Positions 34,875 to 44,277 of a stretch of 64,000 nucleotides of DNA are shown piece by piece; the stretch's first letter is position 1, and each line of letters begins with the position of its first letter. The position numbers and the translations under genes were made by a program. The DNA lies in assembly GCF_014696355.1 (NCBI RefSeq), contig NZ_JACJQA010000048.1, positions 49,187 to 113,186 of the forward strand, given 5' to 3'. This DNA is from Pseudanabaena sp. FACHB-1998. GTDB taxonomy: Bacteria > Cyanobacteriota > Cyanobacteriia > Pseudanabaenales > Pseudanabaenaceae. The notes below the pieces were generated by a model. The model saw nothing but the letters and a program-made list of their open reading frames with translations, had not been told where the DNA came from and ran no database searches.

Positions 34875-36278
34875 GTGTCGGACAAATTTGATTACGATTT
34901 GATCATTATTGGTGCTGGCGTTGGTGGACATGGCGCAGCCCTCCATGCCGTCGCTTGTGGCTTAAAAACAGCGATCGTCGAAGATGGCGTAATGGGCGGA
35001 ACCTGCGTTAATCGTGGCTGTATCCCCTCCAAGGCATTACTCGCAGCTTCGGGACGGGTGCGCGAAATGCGGGCAAAGTCTCACTTAAAGGCCTTAGGTA
35101 TTGATGTCGGTGAAGTAAATTTTGATCGCGGGGCGATCGCCAGTCATGCCGATAACTTAGTACTGAAATTGCGCGGCGACTTGACCAATAGCCTCAAGCG
35201 ATTAAATGTAGATATCTTGCAAGGTCGCGGCAAAGTGGCAGGCGCACAGAAGGTCAGCGTCGGCGACAAAATTTACAGTGCCAAAGATATTATTCTCGCT
35301 ACTGGTTCCGAGCCATTTGTGCCACGCGGTATTGAAATCGATGGCAAAACAGTATTTACCAGCGATCAGGCTGTACGTCTAGAAACCTTGCCCCAATGGG
35401 TAGCGATCATCGGTAGTGGTTACATCGGGCTTGAATTTGCCGATGTTTACACAGCACTGGGTTCGGAAGTAACGATGATTGAAGCGTTAGATATATTAAT
35501 GCCCGGATTTGATCCTGATATTGCCAAGATTGCGGAGCGTGTACTTCTCAAACCTCGCGATATCGAAACTAGAACTGGTGTATTTGCTACCAAGATCACC
35601 GCAGGTTCTCCCGTCAAGATCGAACTTACTGATGCGAAGACCAAGAAGGTAGTGGAAGTTCTGGAAGTGGATGCTTGTCTAGTTGCCACAGGTCGGATTC
35701 CGCTTACCAAGGATCTTGGATTAGAAAGCGTTGGTATTGCGCCTAATCAGCGTGGATTCATTGATGTGGATGACACGATGGCAACTTCCGTTCCGCATCT
35801 TTGGGCGATCGGGGATGCGACGGGCAAGATGATGTTGGCTCATGCAGCTTCAGCACAGGGTATTGTTGCTGTCGAAAATATGTGTGGTCGTGCTTCTACG
35901 GTTGATTATCAAAGTATCCCTGCGGCGGCGTTCACCCATCCTGAAGTCAGCTTTGTCGGCTTGACTGAACCACAGGCGAAAGAAAAAGGCGCAGCGGAAG
36001 GCTTTAAGGTAGCTACGGCAAAGTCTTACTTTAAGGGGAATTCTAAGGCGATCGCCGAGGGAGAAACCGAAGGCTTAGCCAAGATTGTTTACCGCGAAGA
36101 TACGGGCGAACTTTTGGGCGTACATATCATTGGCATCCATGCTTCGGACTTGATTCATGAGGCTTCAGCAGCAATACGCGATCGCCAGACGGTGCAGAAG
36201 TTAGCGACGATTGTTCATGCTCACCCAACGCTCAGCGAAGTCTTGGATGAAGCTTATAAACGCGCAGCACATATTTAA
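34875..36278 (+). CDS. lpdA: Dihydrolipoyl dehydrogenase
   Basis: 467 residues. FAD loop [16 protein letters not shown], redox pair [13 protein letters not shown] (Cys near 44 and 49), NAD loop [32 protein letters not shown], and the C-terminal interface [14 protein letters not shown] ... HAHPTLSEV with the active-site His-Glu. It reoxidises dihydrolipoyl groups of pyruvate dehydrogenase and the glycine cleavage system. The start codon is GTG at 34875. It is closed by two hairpins, the second a clear terminator. Confidence 0.95.
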   Translation: MSDKFDYDLIIIGAGVGGHGAALHAVACGLKTAIVEDGVMGGTCVNRGCIPSKALLAASGRVREMRAKSHLKALGIDVGEVNFDRGAIASHADNLVLKLRGDLTNSLKRLNVDILQGRGKVAGAQKVSVGDKIYSAKDIILATGSEPFVPRGIEIDGKTVFTSDQAVRLETLPQWVAIIGSGYIGLEFADVYTALGSEVTMIEALDILMPGFDPDIAKIAERVLLKPRDIETRTGVFATKITAGSPVKIELTDAKTKKVVEVLEVDACLVATGRIPLTKDLGLESVGIAPNQRGFIDVDDTMATSVPHLWAIGDATGKMMLAHAASAQGIVAVENMCGRASTVDYQSIPAAAFTHPEVSFVGLTEPQAKEKGAAEGFKVATAKSYFKGNSKAIAEGETEGLAKIVYREDTGELLGVHIIGIHASDLIHEASAAIRDRQTVQKLATIVHAHPTLSEVLDEAYKRAAHI

Positions 36279-36279
36279 C

Positions 36280-36308
36280 CCAAAAGCGCCCTGATAGGGT
36301 ACTTTTGG
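36280..36308. repeat. Imperfect hairpin after lpdA
   Basis: CCAAAAG-CG-CCCT-GAT-AGGG-TA-CTTTTGG, immediately after the lpdA stop. It resembles the outer arms (CCAAAAG) of the common palindromes without their GC core. Confidence 0.65.
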
Positions 36309-36333
36309 ATTGAATTAAAAAGAGCTAATACTA

Positions 36334-36368
36334 AAAAAAACAACATGGCTACACCATGTTGTTTTTTT
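36334..36368 (+). terminator. Intrinsic terminator of lpdA
   Basis: AAAAAAACAACATGG / CCATGTTGTTTTTTT, loop CTACA, ending in a run of seven T. Confidence 0.9.
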
Positions 36369-36390
36369 AACCTGTTAGTAGGATAAACAA

Positions 36391-37563
36391 ATGACAGCTA
36401 GAGAACAACAAACCACAGCCGAACGCCTGCGCCGATGGCGCTTGATTCTTGGGGGTGGTGCTGCTGATGGCATCGGTGGTGGTGGGCTTAGCGATCGCGA
36501 TTTAGCGATGGATGGAGCCTTAGGAGCTTTGTATGGTGATGATAGTCCTGACTCTCAAGAACGTAAAGGGGGATTAGGAAGCTCATCACCCAAGGTAGCG
36601 CGATGGCTAGGGGATATTCGCACCTTCTTCCCGACTTCCGTTGTCAGGATTATGCAACAGGATGCTTTAGAAAGATTGAACCTCCAAAGAATGCTATTGG
36701 AACCCGAAATGCTCGAAGCGATCGAGCCAGATGTGCATTTGGTATCCAATCTTCTATCTCTTAGTGGGATCATGCCTAGCAAGACTAAAGAGACGGCGCG
36801 GATAGTTGTACGGCGAGTAGTTGAGGAACTTCAACTTAAATTAGAAAATCCCACCAGACAAGCCATACTGGGTAGTCTCAATCGGGCTACTCGCAATCGT
36901 CGTCCTCGCCATAATGAAATTGATTGGGCTCGGACTATTCGCGCTAATCTCAAAAATTATCAACCTGAATATCGAACTATTATTCCCGAAACCCTCATTG
37001 GCTATGGGCGCAAGCGTTCTTCCCTGCGTGACATTATTCTCTGTGTCGATCAAAGCGGCTCAATGGCAACTTCTGTAGTTTATGCAGGGATTTTTAGTGC
37101 CGTGTTAGCTACTCTGCCTGCGGTCAAAACGAGTATGGTGGTGTTTGATACGGCCGTTGCTGATTTAACAGAATTACTCCAAGATCCAGTGGAGGTTCTC
37201 TTTGGTACACAATTGGGCGGAGGAACGGATATCAATCAGGCGATCGCCTATTGTCAAGGTTTAGTTCGACAGCCCCACGAAACGATTTTTGTATTGATTA
37301 GTGATCTCTATGAAGGGGGCAATAATCAAGAAATGCTGAAGCGAATTGCGGCGCTAGTGGCTTCAGGTGTGCAATTTATCACTTTATTAGCTTTAAATGA
37401 TGATGGTGCGCCATCCTATGACCATAACAATACAGCCGCGATCGCGAGTTTTGGTGTGCCATCTTTTGCTTGCACTCCTGATCTGTTTCCCGACTTGATG
37501 GCAGCCGCTATCAATCGCCAAGATATTAGCCAATGGTTAGCTTCTCAAACTAGCAATAAATAG
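36391..37563 (+). CDS. vWA domain protein, CoxE-like
   Basis: 390 residues. The N-terminal half is basic and helical (ERLRRWRLILGGGAADGIGG, DNRNRRPRHNEID-like). The C-terminal vWA domain (about 205-380) has MIDAS motif CVDQSGSMATS, GGGTDINQAIAYC and LISDLYEGGN. Such proteins usually pair with a MoxR-type AAA+ ATPase and SWIM-domain genes; no such partner is in the window. Its last codons and stop lie in a palindrome. A separate unit from lpdA, since a strong terminator lies between them. Confidence 0.85.
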   Translation: MTAREQQTTAERLRRWRLILGGGAADGIGGGGLSDRDLAMDGALGALYGDDSPDSQERKGGLGSSSPKVARWLGDIRTFFPTSVVRIMQQDALERLNLQRMLLEPEMLEAIEPDVHLVSNLLSLSGIMPSKTKETARIVVRRVVEELQLKLENPTRQAILGSLNRATRNRRPRHNEIDWARTIRANLKNYQPEYRTIIPETLIGYGRKRSSLRDIILCVDQSGSMATSVVYAGIFSAVLATLPAVKTSMVVFDTAVADLTELLQDPVEVLFGTQLGGGTDINQAIAYCQGLVRQPHETIFVLISDLYEGGNNQEMLKRIAALVASGVQFITLLALNDDGAPSYDHNNTAAIASFGVPSFACTPDLFPDLMAAAINRQDISQWLASQTSNK

Positions 37564-37597
37564 AGGATTCACCCAGTGAATCCTCTATTTATTGCTA
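37551..37597. terminator. Palindrome spanning the stop codon of the vWA gene
   Basis: 22-bp perfect stem, loop CCA. The left arm (TAGCAATAAATAGAGGATTCAC) — written here in two parts TAGCAATAAATAG and AGGATTCAC sharing one G — covers the last codons and stop; the right arm is its exact inverted copy. Confidence 0.93.
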
Positions 37598-37612
37598 TCA
37601 ACAGTCTTAACC

Positions 37613-37655
37613 CAAGAAGCGAGTGGCGGCGCAAAGCGCCGCCACTCGCTTCTTG
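37613..37655. repeat. GC-core palindrome, 20-bp perfect stem
   Basis: CAAGAAGCGAGTGGCGGCGC with loop AAA. Its left arm is reused in the chimeric element at 52755. It separates convergent genes. Confidence 0.93.
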
Positions 37656-37687
37656 TTTTGTTAGCCCCATTCCTTCGAGAACCACTG

Positions 37688-39250
37688 CTAGATTTGTTGC
37701 TGTCTTAGCTCTTGAGTCAAAATATTTTTTTGGATTTTGCCCATTGCATTGCGGGGAAGTTCCTTAACAAAAAAGATTTGCTTAGGACATTTGTAAGAGA
37801 CTAAACGCTCTTTACAATGGGCGATTATTGCTTCAGCATTAACGTTATCACCATCTTTTAGGGCGATCGCCGCAATTACTTTTTCGCCAAAATCTTCGTC
37901 AGGCAAGCCAATTACTGCCGATTCTTTGACAGCTTCATGACATTCCAATACGTTTTCAATTTCTTTTGGATAGACATTAAATCCGCCTGTAATGATTAAC
38001 TCCTTGGCACGACCGACTAGGTACAGTCTTCCGTTATCATTTGCGTCCTGATATCCCAGATCACCCGTGCGAAACCAGCCATCCACAAAGGCTTCGGCAG
38101 TTTTATCTGGCATTTGCCAATAGCCTTGAAACACATTTTCGCCCCGAATCCATACTTCCCCCACCTCCGATCTTTTTACATCTACACCATCGCGATCGCC
38201 TTGATAATTAACAATCCGAATTTCTACACCACTTAAAGGAAAGCCTACACTCTTAGCTTTGCGATGTTCGGGATCGATTAGATTTGAGGCATTCATTCCA
38301 GTTTCGGTCATCCCATAGCGTTCGAGAATACGGAAGCCTGTCATTTGCTCGAATCGATGGAACTGTTGATCGCTGAGGGGAGCAGAACCAGAGATAAAGA
38401 GGCGCATTTTGCTTAAGTCTGGCTTATGCTCAAGGTTTGAGCCTAGGCTTGACCATGTATTGATTAGCCGTTGATAAATAGTGGGAACACCCATAAAAAT
38501 AGTGCAACCTTTGGTGGCGATCGCCTCCCACGCTTTTTGAGGTTCAAATTTCTCAAACATAACCATTGTCGCTCCCGCATGGAGACCGCCCAAGGTCGCC
38601 ACATTTAGCCCATGCACATGAAATAGAGGTAGCACATGAAGCAAAACATCGCGATCGCTCCACCCCCAAGCTTGATGCAAAGCCTTAGTATTGGCGATCA
38701 GGTTACGATGGGAAATAGCTGCGCCTTTTGATCGACCTGTCGTGCCTGACGTATAGCAAATCATGGCAATATCATCGCCACTCGCTGGATATGTAAGCGG
38801 AAAATCGGGGGCTAAGTCGAGGATGGTTTCTTCTTGAATGAGGATTTTTAATTCTGATAAATGGGCAATCGTATTTTGAACTGTATTGGGTAAAGTATTT
38901 GGGAATTTAGCTAATATAGCTTTCGTAGTGATATACAAAGAACTGCCCGAATCGGTTAAAAAATAATCAATTTCCTCGGGGCGATAGTCAGGATTAAGAG
39001 GTAGAGCGATCGCTCCGATAGAGAGAATGGCAAAATGCCAAAACAAAAACTCGACACATTTCGGTAGCTGCACTGCGACGCGATCGCCTTTTTTAATTCC
39101 CATGCGATCGAGCTTAGCGGCATAGCTTTGTACCTGAAGGCTAAATTCTCGATAAGTCCATACTTTCTGCTCAGTGAATCTCTCAAAGATAATTGCTGGC
39201 TTGTTTTCATACTGAGTAGCCGTTTCTAAGATGAACTGAGCTAAATTCAT
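37688..39250 (-). CDS. Acyl-CoA synthetase / AMP-forming ligase
   Basis: 520 residues of the adenylate-forming superfamily. P-loop ICYTSGTTGRSKGA, A5 motif ERYGMTETGM, A7 RTGDLGY, A8 region RAKELIITGGFNVYPKEIE and the C-terminal Lys in PRNAMGKIQKN. It activates a carboxylate as acyl-AMP and transfers it to CoA. Length and the GGFNVYPKEIE block fit the malonyl/medium-chain ligase branch, but the substrate is not certain. It is last in a same-strand run after the PLP enzyme and MATE-like genes, with a 172-bp gap holding a palindrome. Confidence 0.85.
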   Translation of the reverse strand: MNLAQFILETATQYENKPAIIFERFTEQKVWTYREFSLQVQSYAAKLDRMGIKKGDRVAVQLPKCVEFLFWHFAILSIGAIALPLNPDYRPEEIDYFLTDSGSSLYITTKAILAKFPNTLPNTVQNTIAHLSELKILIQEETILDLAPDFPLTYPASGDDIAMICYTSGTTGRSKGAAISHRNLIANTKALHQAWGWSDRDVLLHVLPLFHVHGLNVATLGGLHAGATMVMFEKFEPQKAWEAIATKGCTIFMGVPTIYQRLINTWSSLGSNLEHKPDLSKMRLFISGSAPLSDQQFHRFEQMTGFRILERYGMTETGMNASNLIDPEHRKAKSVGFPLSGVEIRIVNYQGDRDGVDVKRSEVGEVWIRGENVFQGYWQMPDKTAEAFVDGWFRTGDLGYQDANDNGRLYLVGRAKELIITGGFNVYPKEIENVLECHEAVKESAVIGLPDEDFGEKVIAAIALKDGDNVNAEAIIAHCKERLVSYKCPKQIFFVKELPRNAMGKIQKNILTQELRQQQI

Positions 39251-39320
39251 GACTAGATTTACCTAAAGTTTTTGCCTCAGCGCCAAGCGCCGCCTTTAAT
39301 TTTGACATATAGCCGTGGCT

Positions 39321-39383
39321 CTTCCTACCCAAGAATTAGCTGTGCGGCACGAAGCGCCGCACAGCTAATTCTTGGGTAGGAAG
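39321..39383. repeat. GC-core palindrome, 30-bp stem
   Basis: Left arm 39321-39350, right arm 39354-39383, loop GAA, a single A-C mismatch near the apex. Arms start CTTCCTACCCAAGAATTAGC. It lies between the MATE-like gene and the ligase gene. Confidence 0.93.
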
Positions 39384-39422
39384 GGAATATCCCAAATTAC
39401 AAAATGATGGAGCCAACATCTA

Positions 39423-40793
39423 CTAGGAACTCTTGCGATACAACTGACCCCACAAACAGATTAATTCTGTGACCATAGCTGCAACCATAGCCACTGCTGC
39501 TGAAGTTGCTCCCGCGAGATGATTTTGAATGCTCAAGAACGCTACAGTCAATAAAACGGCTGTACCTAGCCAAGTTGCCAAATTAACTCGATTCGTTTTA
39601 CCTTGACCGACTAGAAAACCCTGACCAGCATTCTGTAACGCTGTGAGCATGGGGATAATCGCGCAAACCAAAATCACAGGCTTTATTTGCGCGACCAAAA
39701 CCATATCATTGCCAATAAAACTGCCTATAACTTGGTCACTGATCGGAGTAGCGACCATCAAGAACAAAATCAGGGAACAAGTTAATCCAATACTCAGGGC
39801 AAACATAAATAAGCTAGAGAAAGCCATACGTGCATGATATTTGATGACAATTTGCTGCACCATGCGCGTAGAGTTCGCAATCACTAAAACTAAGCCCCAA
39901 GCGGCTGACCATGAAGCGATCGCTGTTGTGGCATCATCACCACGACCGAGAATACTCAGAAGCAAAGCCCTTCCCCCCCATACCACTAACATTGAATTAG
40001 CTAAGGGATAGTAAAACTGCCATACTTGTTTAATATTTTTTGGAAAATTGGAATCCACATCCGACACTTTAGTTAATTCCACAGCATCCAATTTAGATAT
40101 TTTATTAGATACTTTAGTTACAGCACCCAACTGATAGGCAAATGCGGTAATCAAGATTGCTTCACAAGTTACCCCAATCATTAGTGCGCCCCCTGCCAAC
40201 AGCCATCCCGAGAGCTTTAAGCCAAATCCAATGGCGAGGGTAATGCATAAAACTGCTAATCGCAACAAACTTGCTTTAGCTAGAGCCGCCGCGTGACCGT
40301 GATAAATCAACAGTCCTTGAAAATAACGCCGCCAAGCAATGACAAAAGCCCATCCTCCCATAATTAGGATGATATTTTGCACTGAAGCCGCCATATTGGC
40401 AGGAATTGCAAGCCATTGTATCCCCACTATGCTAAACACTGGTGGTAGAGCTAACAAGTACAGTAATCCGCTTAAAATACCGCCGCCTAGAAGAGTGAAA
40501 CGCCAAAGTGCTATTCGTGAAGCAGCATTACCAGCTAAGGCATTAGAAGCATGGAGAATCATAATAATTGGACTTTCAAACAGAACGGCTAATGACTTAG
40601 CAACGCCCAAACTGGCAAGATTAACCTGTGCCTCTGGTAAATAAGCCAAAGTCATAGTTACGGCAGGATCACCACAAGCCATAGTTACATCACTAAGAGA
40701 CAGGGGCAAAAATTCTCGCCATAGGTCGATTAGGGTAATTCGATCTGAAGAATTAGTAGATAAACTAGACGGTGAACTAGAAATATTTTTCAT
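39423..40793 (-). CDS. MATE-type multidrug/solute exporter-like membrane protein
   Basis: 456 residues with about 12 hydrophobic segments, two similar halves. The opening IDLWREFLPLSLSDVTMACG and the internal segments ILSGLLYLLALPPVFSIVG, MGGWAFVIAWRRYFQGLLIY fit a MATE-like fold (MOP superfamily). It probably exports a small molecule across the plasma membrane. It lies 65 bp downstream of the PLP enzyme gene on the same strand, which suggests that it may export a product of that enzyme. Confidence 0.7.
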   Translation of the reverse strand: MKNISSSPSSLSTNSSDRITLIDLWREFLPLSLSDVTMACGDPAVTMTLAYLPEAQVNLASLGVAKSLAVLFESPIIMILHASNALAGNAASRIALWRFTLLGGGILSGLLYLLALPPVFSIVGIQWLAIPANMAASVQNIILIMGGWAFVIAWRRYFQGLLIYHGHAAALAKASLLRLAVLCITLAIGFGLKLSGWLLAGGALMIGVTCEAILITAFAYQLGAVTKVSNKISKLDAVELTKVSDVDSNFPKNIKQVWQFYYPLANSMLVVWGGRALLLSILGRGDDATTAIASWSAAWGLVLVIANSTRMVQQIVIKYHARMAFSSLFMFALSIGLTCSLILFLMVATPISDQVIGSFIGNDMVLVAQIKPVILVCAIIPMLTALQNAGQGFLVGQGKTNRVNLATWLGTAVLLTVAFLSIQNHLAGATSAAVAMVAAMVTELICLWGQLYRKSS

Positions 40794-40858
40794 GCTTTAA
40801 GAATGTTTCATATATTTAAAATGCTTTACTGGATAAGTCTTTAGGTAATTATGAAACG

Positions 40859-41998
40859 CTAATAATCTGCTAAAACTACAGGAGATAACTCATTAATTGC
40901 ATTGACTAGGGATTCATTTTCCCATAGTTCAATGTTTTGAGCTTCGAGCCAATCAGGGTTATAAACTGTTTCAAGATAGCGATCGCCGCGATCGGGATTA
41001 ATTAAAACCATGGTCTGTGAAGTGCTATGAAGTTTGGCATCAGCTAAAGCCGCCGCAGTAATTGCTCCAGTCGAAGCTCCTAACAGTAGTCCTTCCTTTC
41101 TGGCTAAGCCATGACAAACAGAAAATGCTAGAGCATCAGTGACGTTGTAAGCCGCATCAATCATCTGCCGATTAAAATTTGGGGGCGTAAACGATAGTCC
41201 TAAACCTGTCATTTTGTAAGGATGGCGGGGCATCCCAAAAATCGCCGAACCTGCCACATCCACGCCAATAATGCGAGTTTGAGGATGATATTGACGAAAA
41301 TAGCGACTAACGCCACCAATCTGTCCCGCCGTACTCACGCCGATCACTACGGCATCGGGTGCTTTTGGACAAACTGCCATAATTTCTGCTGCGGTTTGCC
41401 AGTAATGGGCTTCTAAGTTGTTGGGGTTTAGATGCTGGCATGGATACCAAGCACCATCAATTTCGGTGGTCAGGGCTTTAGCCTTTTCCATTCTGGCAAC
41501 TTGCATTGAACCTTGAGCATCGGCGGCACTGGATGGAACTTCTACTAACTCTGCACCATAGGCAGTCAACATCCGACGAATCGTCGGTGAAGTCTTCGCA
41601 TCAATGACAATCATCACTCTATAGCCACGCACCGCGCCAACGATCGCTAGACCGATGCCAAAATTACCTGAACTGGATTCAATGATTGTGCCTTCTTTTT
41701 GTAATAAACCTTGGGCTTCCGCTTGCTTAACCAAATAGGCAGCATTCTTTTCTTTGATGCTTCCCCCAGGATTACAGGATTCTAACTTTAAATAGAGATT
41801 ATGTTCGGCACATAAAGGGTGAATTTGGTTTAGCCTAACTAGGGGAACTTTTCCTAGAGCCTCTGTTACATCGGCACATAAATTAGCAACATTAGCGGTA
41901 ATCTGTGGATATAAGGAAATAGAACTAATTTGATCCAAATGGGCAGGATGTAAGGTAGGGTTCGGTGGACATTTCGTAAATTGATTTTCGTAGCTCAT
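40859..41998 (-). CDS. PLP-dependent cysteine synthase-family enzyme
   Basis: 379 residues. Fold type II PLP enzyme: GKVPLVRLNQIHPL, the PLP lysine in NPGGSIKEKNAAYL, substrate loop ESSSGNFGIGLAIV, phosphate-binding GVSTAGQIGGVSR, and C-terminal INPDRGDRYLETVY. It has an extra N-terminal extension of about 40 residues. The GGSIKE variant is closer to SbnA/O-phosphoserine- or cystathionine-type branches than to CysK. Candidate reaction: beta-replacement on an activated serine. It heads a three-gene run with a MATE-like exporter and an acyl ligase, divergent from rppA. Confidence 0.82.
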   Translation of the reverse strand: MSYENQFTKCPPNPTLHPAHLDQISSISLYPQITANVANLCADVTEALGKVPLVRLNQIHPLCAEHNLYLKLESCNPGGSIKEKNAAYLVKQAEAQGLLQKEGTIIESSSGNFGIGLAIVGAVRGYRVMIVIDAKTSPTIRRMLTAYGAELVEVPSSAADAQGSMQVARMEKAKALTTEIDGAWYPCQHLNPNNLEAHYWQTAAEIMAVCPKAPDAVVIGVSTAGQIGGVSRYFRQYHPQTRIIGVDVAGSAIFGMPRHPYKMTGLGLSFTPPNFNRQMIDAAYNVTDALAFSVCHGLARKEGLLLGASTGAITAAALADAKLHSTSQTMVLINPDRGDRYLETVYNPDWLEAQNIELWENESLVNAINELSPVVLADY

Positions 41999-42103
41999 AT
42001 TTGTAATTCATGTTGGTAACTCATCAATGGGATTAACCTCCCTCCCTAACTAAAATGCCAACCTTAAATGAAACTACGATGAAACAAACAGGAAATCCTT
42101 AAT

Positions 42104-42790
42104 ATGCGGTTATTGTTAGTTGAAGACGAACCAGATTTGGCAAAAGCGATTTGTACGGCTTTGCACGAACAGGACTATGTAGTGGATTGGGCAGAAGATG
42201 GGCAAATTGCTTGGGATTATCTCGAAATCGTCAGTAATCATTACATCGTCGCAATTATTGATTGGATGTTGCCTAAGCTATCGGGATTGGAACTGTGCAA
42301 GATGATGCGCCAAAAACTTTATTCTTTACCAGTAATCATGCTAACAGCTAGAGATAGTATGGCGGATCGAGTCATAGGTTTAGATGCTGGAGCAGACGAT
42401 TATTTAGTTAAACCCTTTGGAATGGAAGAGTTATTAGCGAGAATTAGAGCCTTACAGAGACGTACACCGACTTTTCAGCCACCACAGTTACAAGTGGGCT
42501 CGTTATTGTTAGATTACGGTACTTTCACCGTGCAGAATATCCACGATCCAACTACAGTTCCCATAGTTTTAACGGCTAAAGAATTCCAACTTTTAGAATA
42601 TTTCATGCAACACCCCCATCAAGTTTTAAGTCAGGATCAGATTCGGCTGCGACTGTGGGACTTAGCTGATGAATGTATTAGTAATGTAGTAGCCGCCCAG
42701 ATCCGTTTGTTGAGACGCAAGCTTATGGAATGTAACTATACCAAAGGCGTTGATACAATTAGAGGATTGGGTTATCGCTTTAATGTCTAA
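42104..42790 (+). CDS. rppA: OmpR-family response regulator, RppA/NrsR-like
   Basis: 228 residues. Receiver with LLVEDEPDLAKAI, phospho-Asp in AIIDWMLPKLSGLEL (near 56), switch Thr in MLTARDS and Lys in LVKPFGMEELLARI; C-terminal winged helix with LTAKEFQLLEYFMQHPHQVL and RGLGYRFNV. The sequence resembles the Synechocystis RppA/NrsR protein that controls metal or redox-linked genes. The kinase gene overlaps its end by eight bases. Divergent from the PLP enzyme gene (105-bp gap), which it may regulate. Confidence 0.82.
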   Translation: MRLLLVEDEPDLAKAICTALHEQDYVVDWAEDGQIAWDYLEIVSNHYIVAIIDWMLPKLSGLELCKMMRQKLYSLPVIMLTARDSMADRVIGLDAGADDYLVKPFGMEELLARIRALQRRTPTFQPPQLQVGSLLLDYGTFTVQNIHDPTTVPIVLTAKEFQLLEYFMQHPHQVLSQDQIRLRLWDLADECISNVVAAQIRLLRRKLMECNYTKGVDTIRGLGYRFNV

Positions 42791-44165
42791 ATTTATGGCT
42801 GGCTATAGTCAATCACAGCATCGACAGATATTTTATCGGTCTCGATTACAGTTATCACTGATTTACGTTGGGGTCATGGGGATGATTTTAATGGTCTTTG
42901 GTTATGTGGCTCATGTGGCAATCACTTACTCTTTTACGCGGATGACTGATCGAGAGTTAGAAGTGTTAGGGCGCTTAGTTACAGATAGAGTTCAAGATCA
43001 ATTAAAGTATCCTGAGAAATTTAATTTGGATAACGACCAAACCACTGTTCATCTGTGTTTTCTTAAGCAGACTTGTGTGCCAAGCGCCAAAAAATCATCC
43101 CTTGAATCCTTGATTAAAAACGGTTACTATGTGAGGTTTTTGTCTCTTTCTGGTCAAACAATTGCCGCTATATATGATGATCCAGAGCGATTTCCATCTA
43201 ATGCAAATTTAAGCTATTCCTATGATGTGTTAGACCAGCAAAATCAACCCTATCATTTACATTTACTGCCTCTAAAAACTACAGCAGGAGAACCTTGGGG
43301 GTATTTACAAGCAGGGCAGTCAATAGGGCAAATGAACAGTTATATGGTTAGTCTTCACTGGTTTATGGTGATTGGTATCCCATTAATTATCATATTAATT
43401 AGTTTAGCGGCTTGGTATTTAGCAGGCTGGGCGCTACGACCGATTCAAGTTACTTATGATCGGATGGAACAATTTACGGCTGATGCTGCCCATGAACTGC
43501 TTACTCCGATCGCTACTAGTCAAGCAATTTTAGAAGTAGCTCTATCGACCGAAAAGAAACTAAAATCTGTGGCTCCTGAATTTATCAAACAACAGCAAAA
43601 CTTAGAAGCGGTGGCACGCCAGATCAAAAGGTTAAAAGATCTCACCCAAGATTTACTGCTACTGTCAAGATTGGAGAGAGCCGCAACCGCCATAGTCCAA
43701 CAAAGAATTTGTCTGAATGAAATGGTCGAAGATGTTGCCGAAGAATTGATGACTTCAGCCCACATAACGGGGATAAATTTATCAGTTAATTTATGTAATC
43801 AATTAGTCTACATTACAGGAAATTCCCAGCAGATTTATCGATTATTATTGAATTTAGTCTCTAATGCTATTCAATATACACCTATGGGTGGTTTAGTCTC
43901 TCTTGAGTTAAGGGAATCGGCTTATCAGGCAACTATCATAGTCAAAGATAACGGTGTAGGTATCGCACCAGAACACTTACCTCGCATTTTTGAGCGATTT
44001 TATCGAGTGAATCACGATCGCGCTCGTAATAGTGGAGGCTCTGGTTTGGGCTTAGCGATTAGTTTAGCTATTACTAAGTTTCATCGAGGGAAATTAACAG
44101 TACAAAGTACTTTAAATGAAGGTAGCGAATTCAAAGTTACTTTACCGATAGCACGCCTGAAGTAA
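42783..44165 (+). CDS. rppB: Sensor histidine kinase, RppB/NrsS-like
   Basis: 460 residues from ATG 42783, chosen because it overlaps the rppA stop (ATGTCTAA), the usual coupled arrangement; an upstream TTG would be buried in rppA. Two membrane helices (LSLIYVGVMGMILMVFGYVA and WFMVIGIPLIIILISLAAWY) frame a periplasmic sensor of about 150 residues. HisKA has FTADAAHELLTPIATSQ, in which the usual R is L; HATPase has LVSNAIQYTP, DNGVGI and SGGSGLGLAIS. It is the partner of RppA. Ligand not known; the best-studied relatives respond to nickel or redox state. Confidence 0.85.
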   Translation: MSKFMAGYSQSQHRQIFYRSRLQLSLIYVGVMGMILMVFGYVAHVAITYSFTRMTDRELEVLGRLVTDRVQDQLKYPEKFNLDNDQTTVHLCFLKQTCVPSAKKSSLESLIKNGYYVRFLSLSGQTIAAIYDDPERFPSNANLSYSYDVLDQQNQPYHLHLLPLKTTAGEPWGYLQAGQSIGQMNSYMVSLHWFMVIGIPLIIILISLAAWYLAGWALRPIQVTYDRMEQFTADAAHELLTPIATSQAILEVALSTEKKLKSVAPEFIKQQQNLEAVARQIKRLKDLTQDLLLLSRLERAATAIVQQRICLNEMVEDVAEELMTSAHITGINLSVNLCNQLVYITGNSQQIYRLLLNLVSNAIQYTPMGGLVSLELRESAYQATIIVKDNGVGIAPEHLPRIFERFYRVNHDRARNSGGSGLGLAISLAITKFHRGKLTVQSTLNEGSEFKVTLPIARLK

Positions 44166-44277
44166 TGTGCTATTTTGTTTTTGAGTAAGCCTTAATTTAT
44201 CTACCGCGATAGACTTGATGCCATGTCTATCTGTGCGATGATTATCTCAACTATCTTGTCGTTAGGTTTTGTTGACT

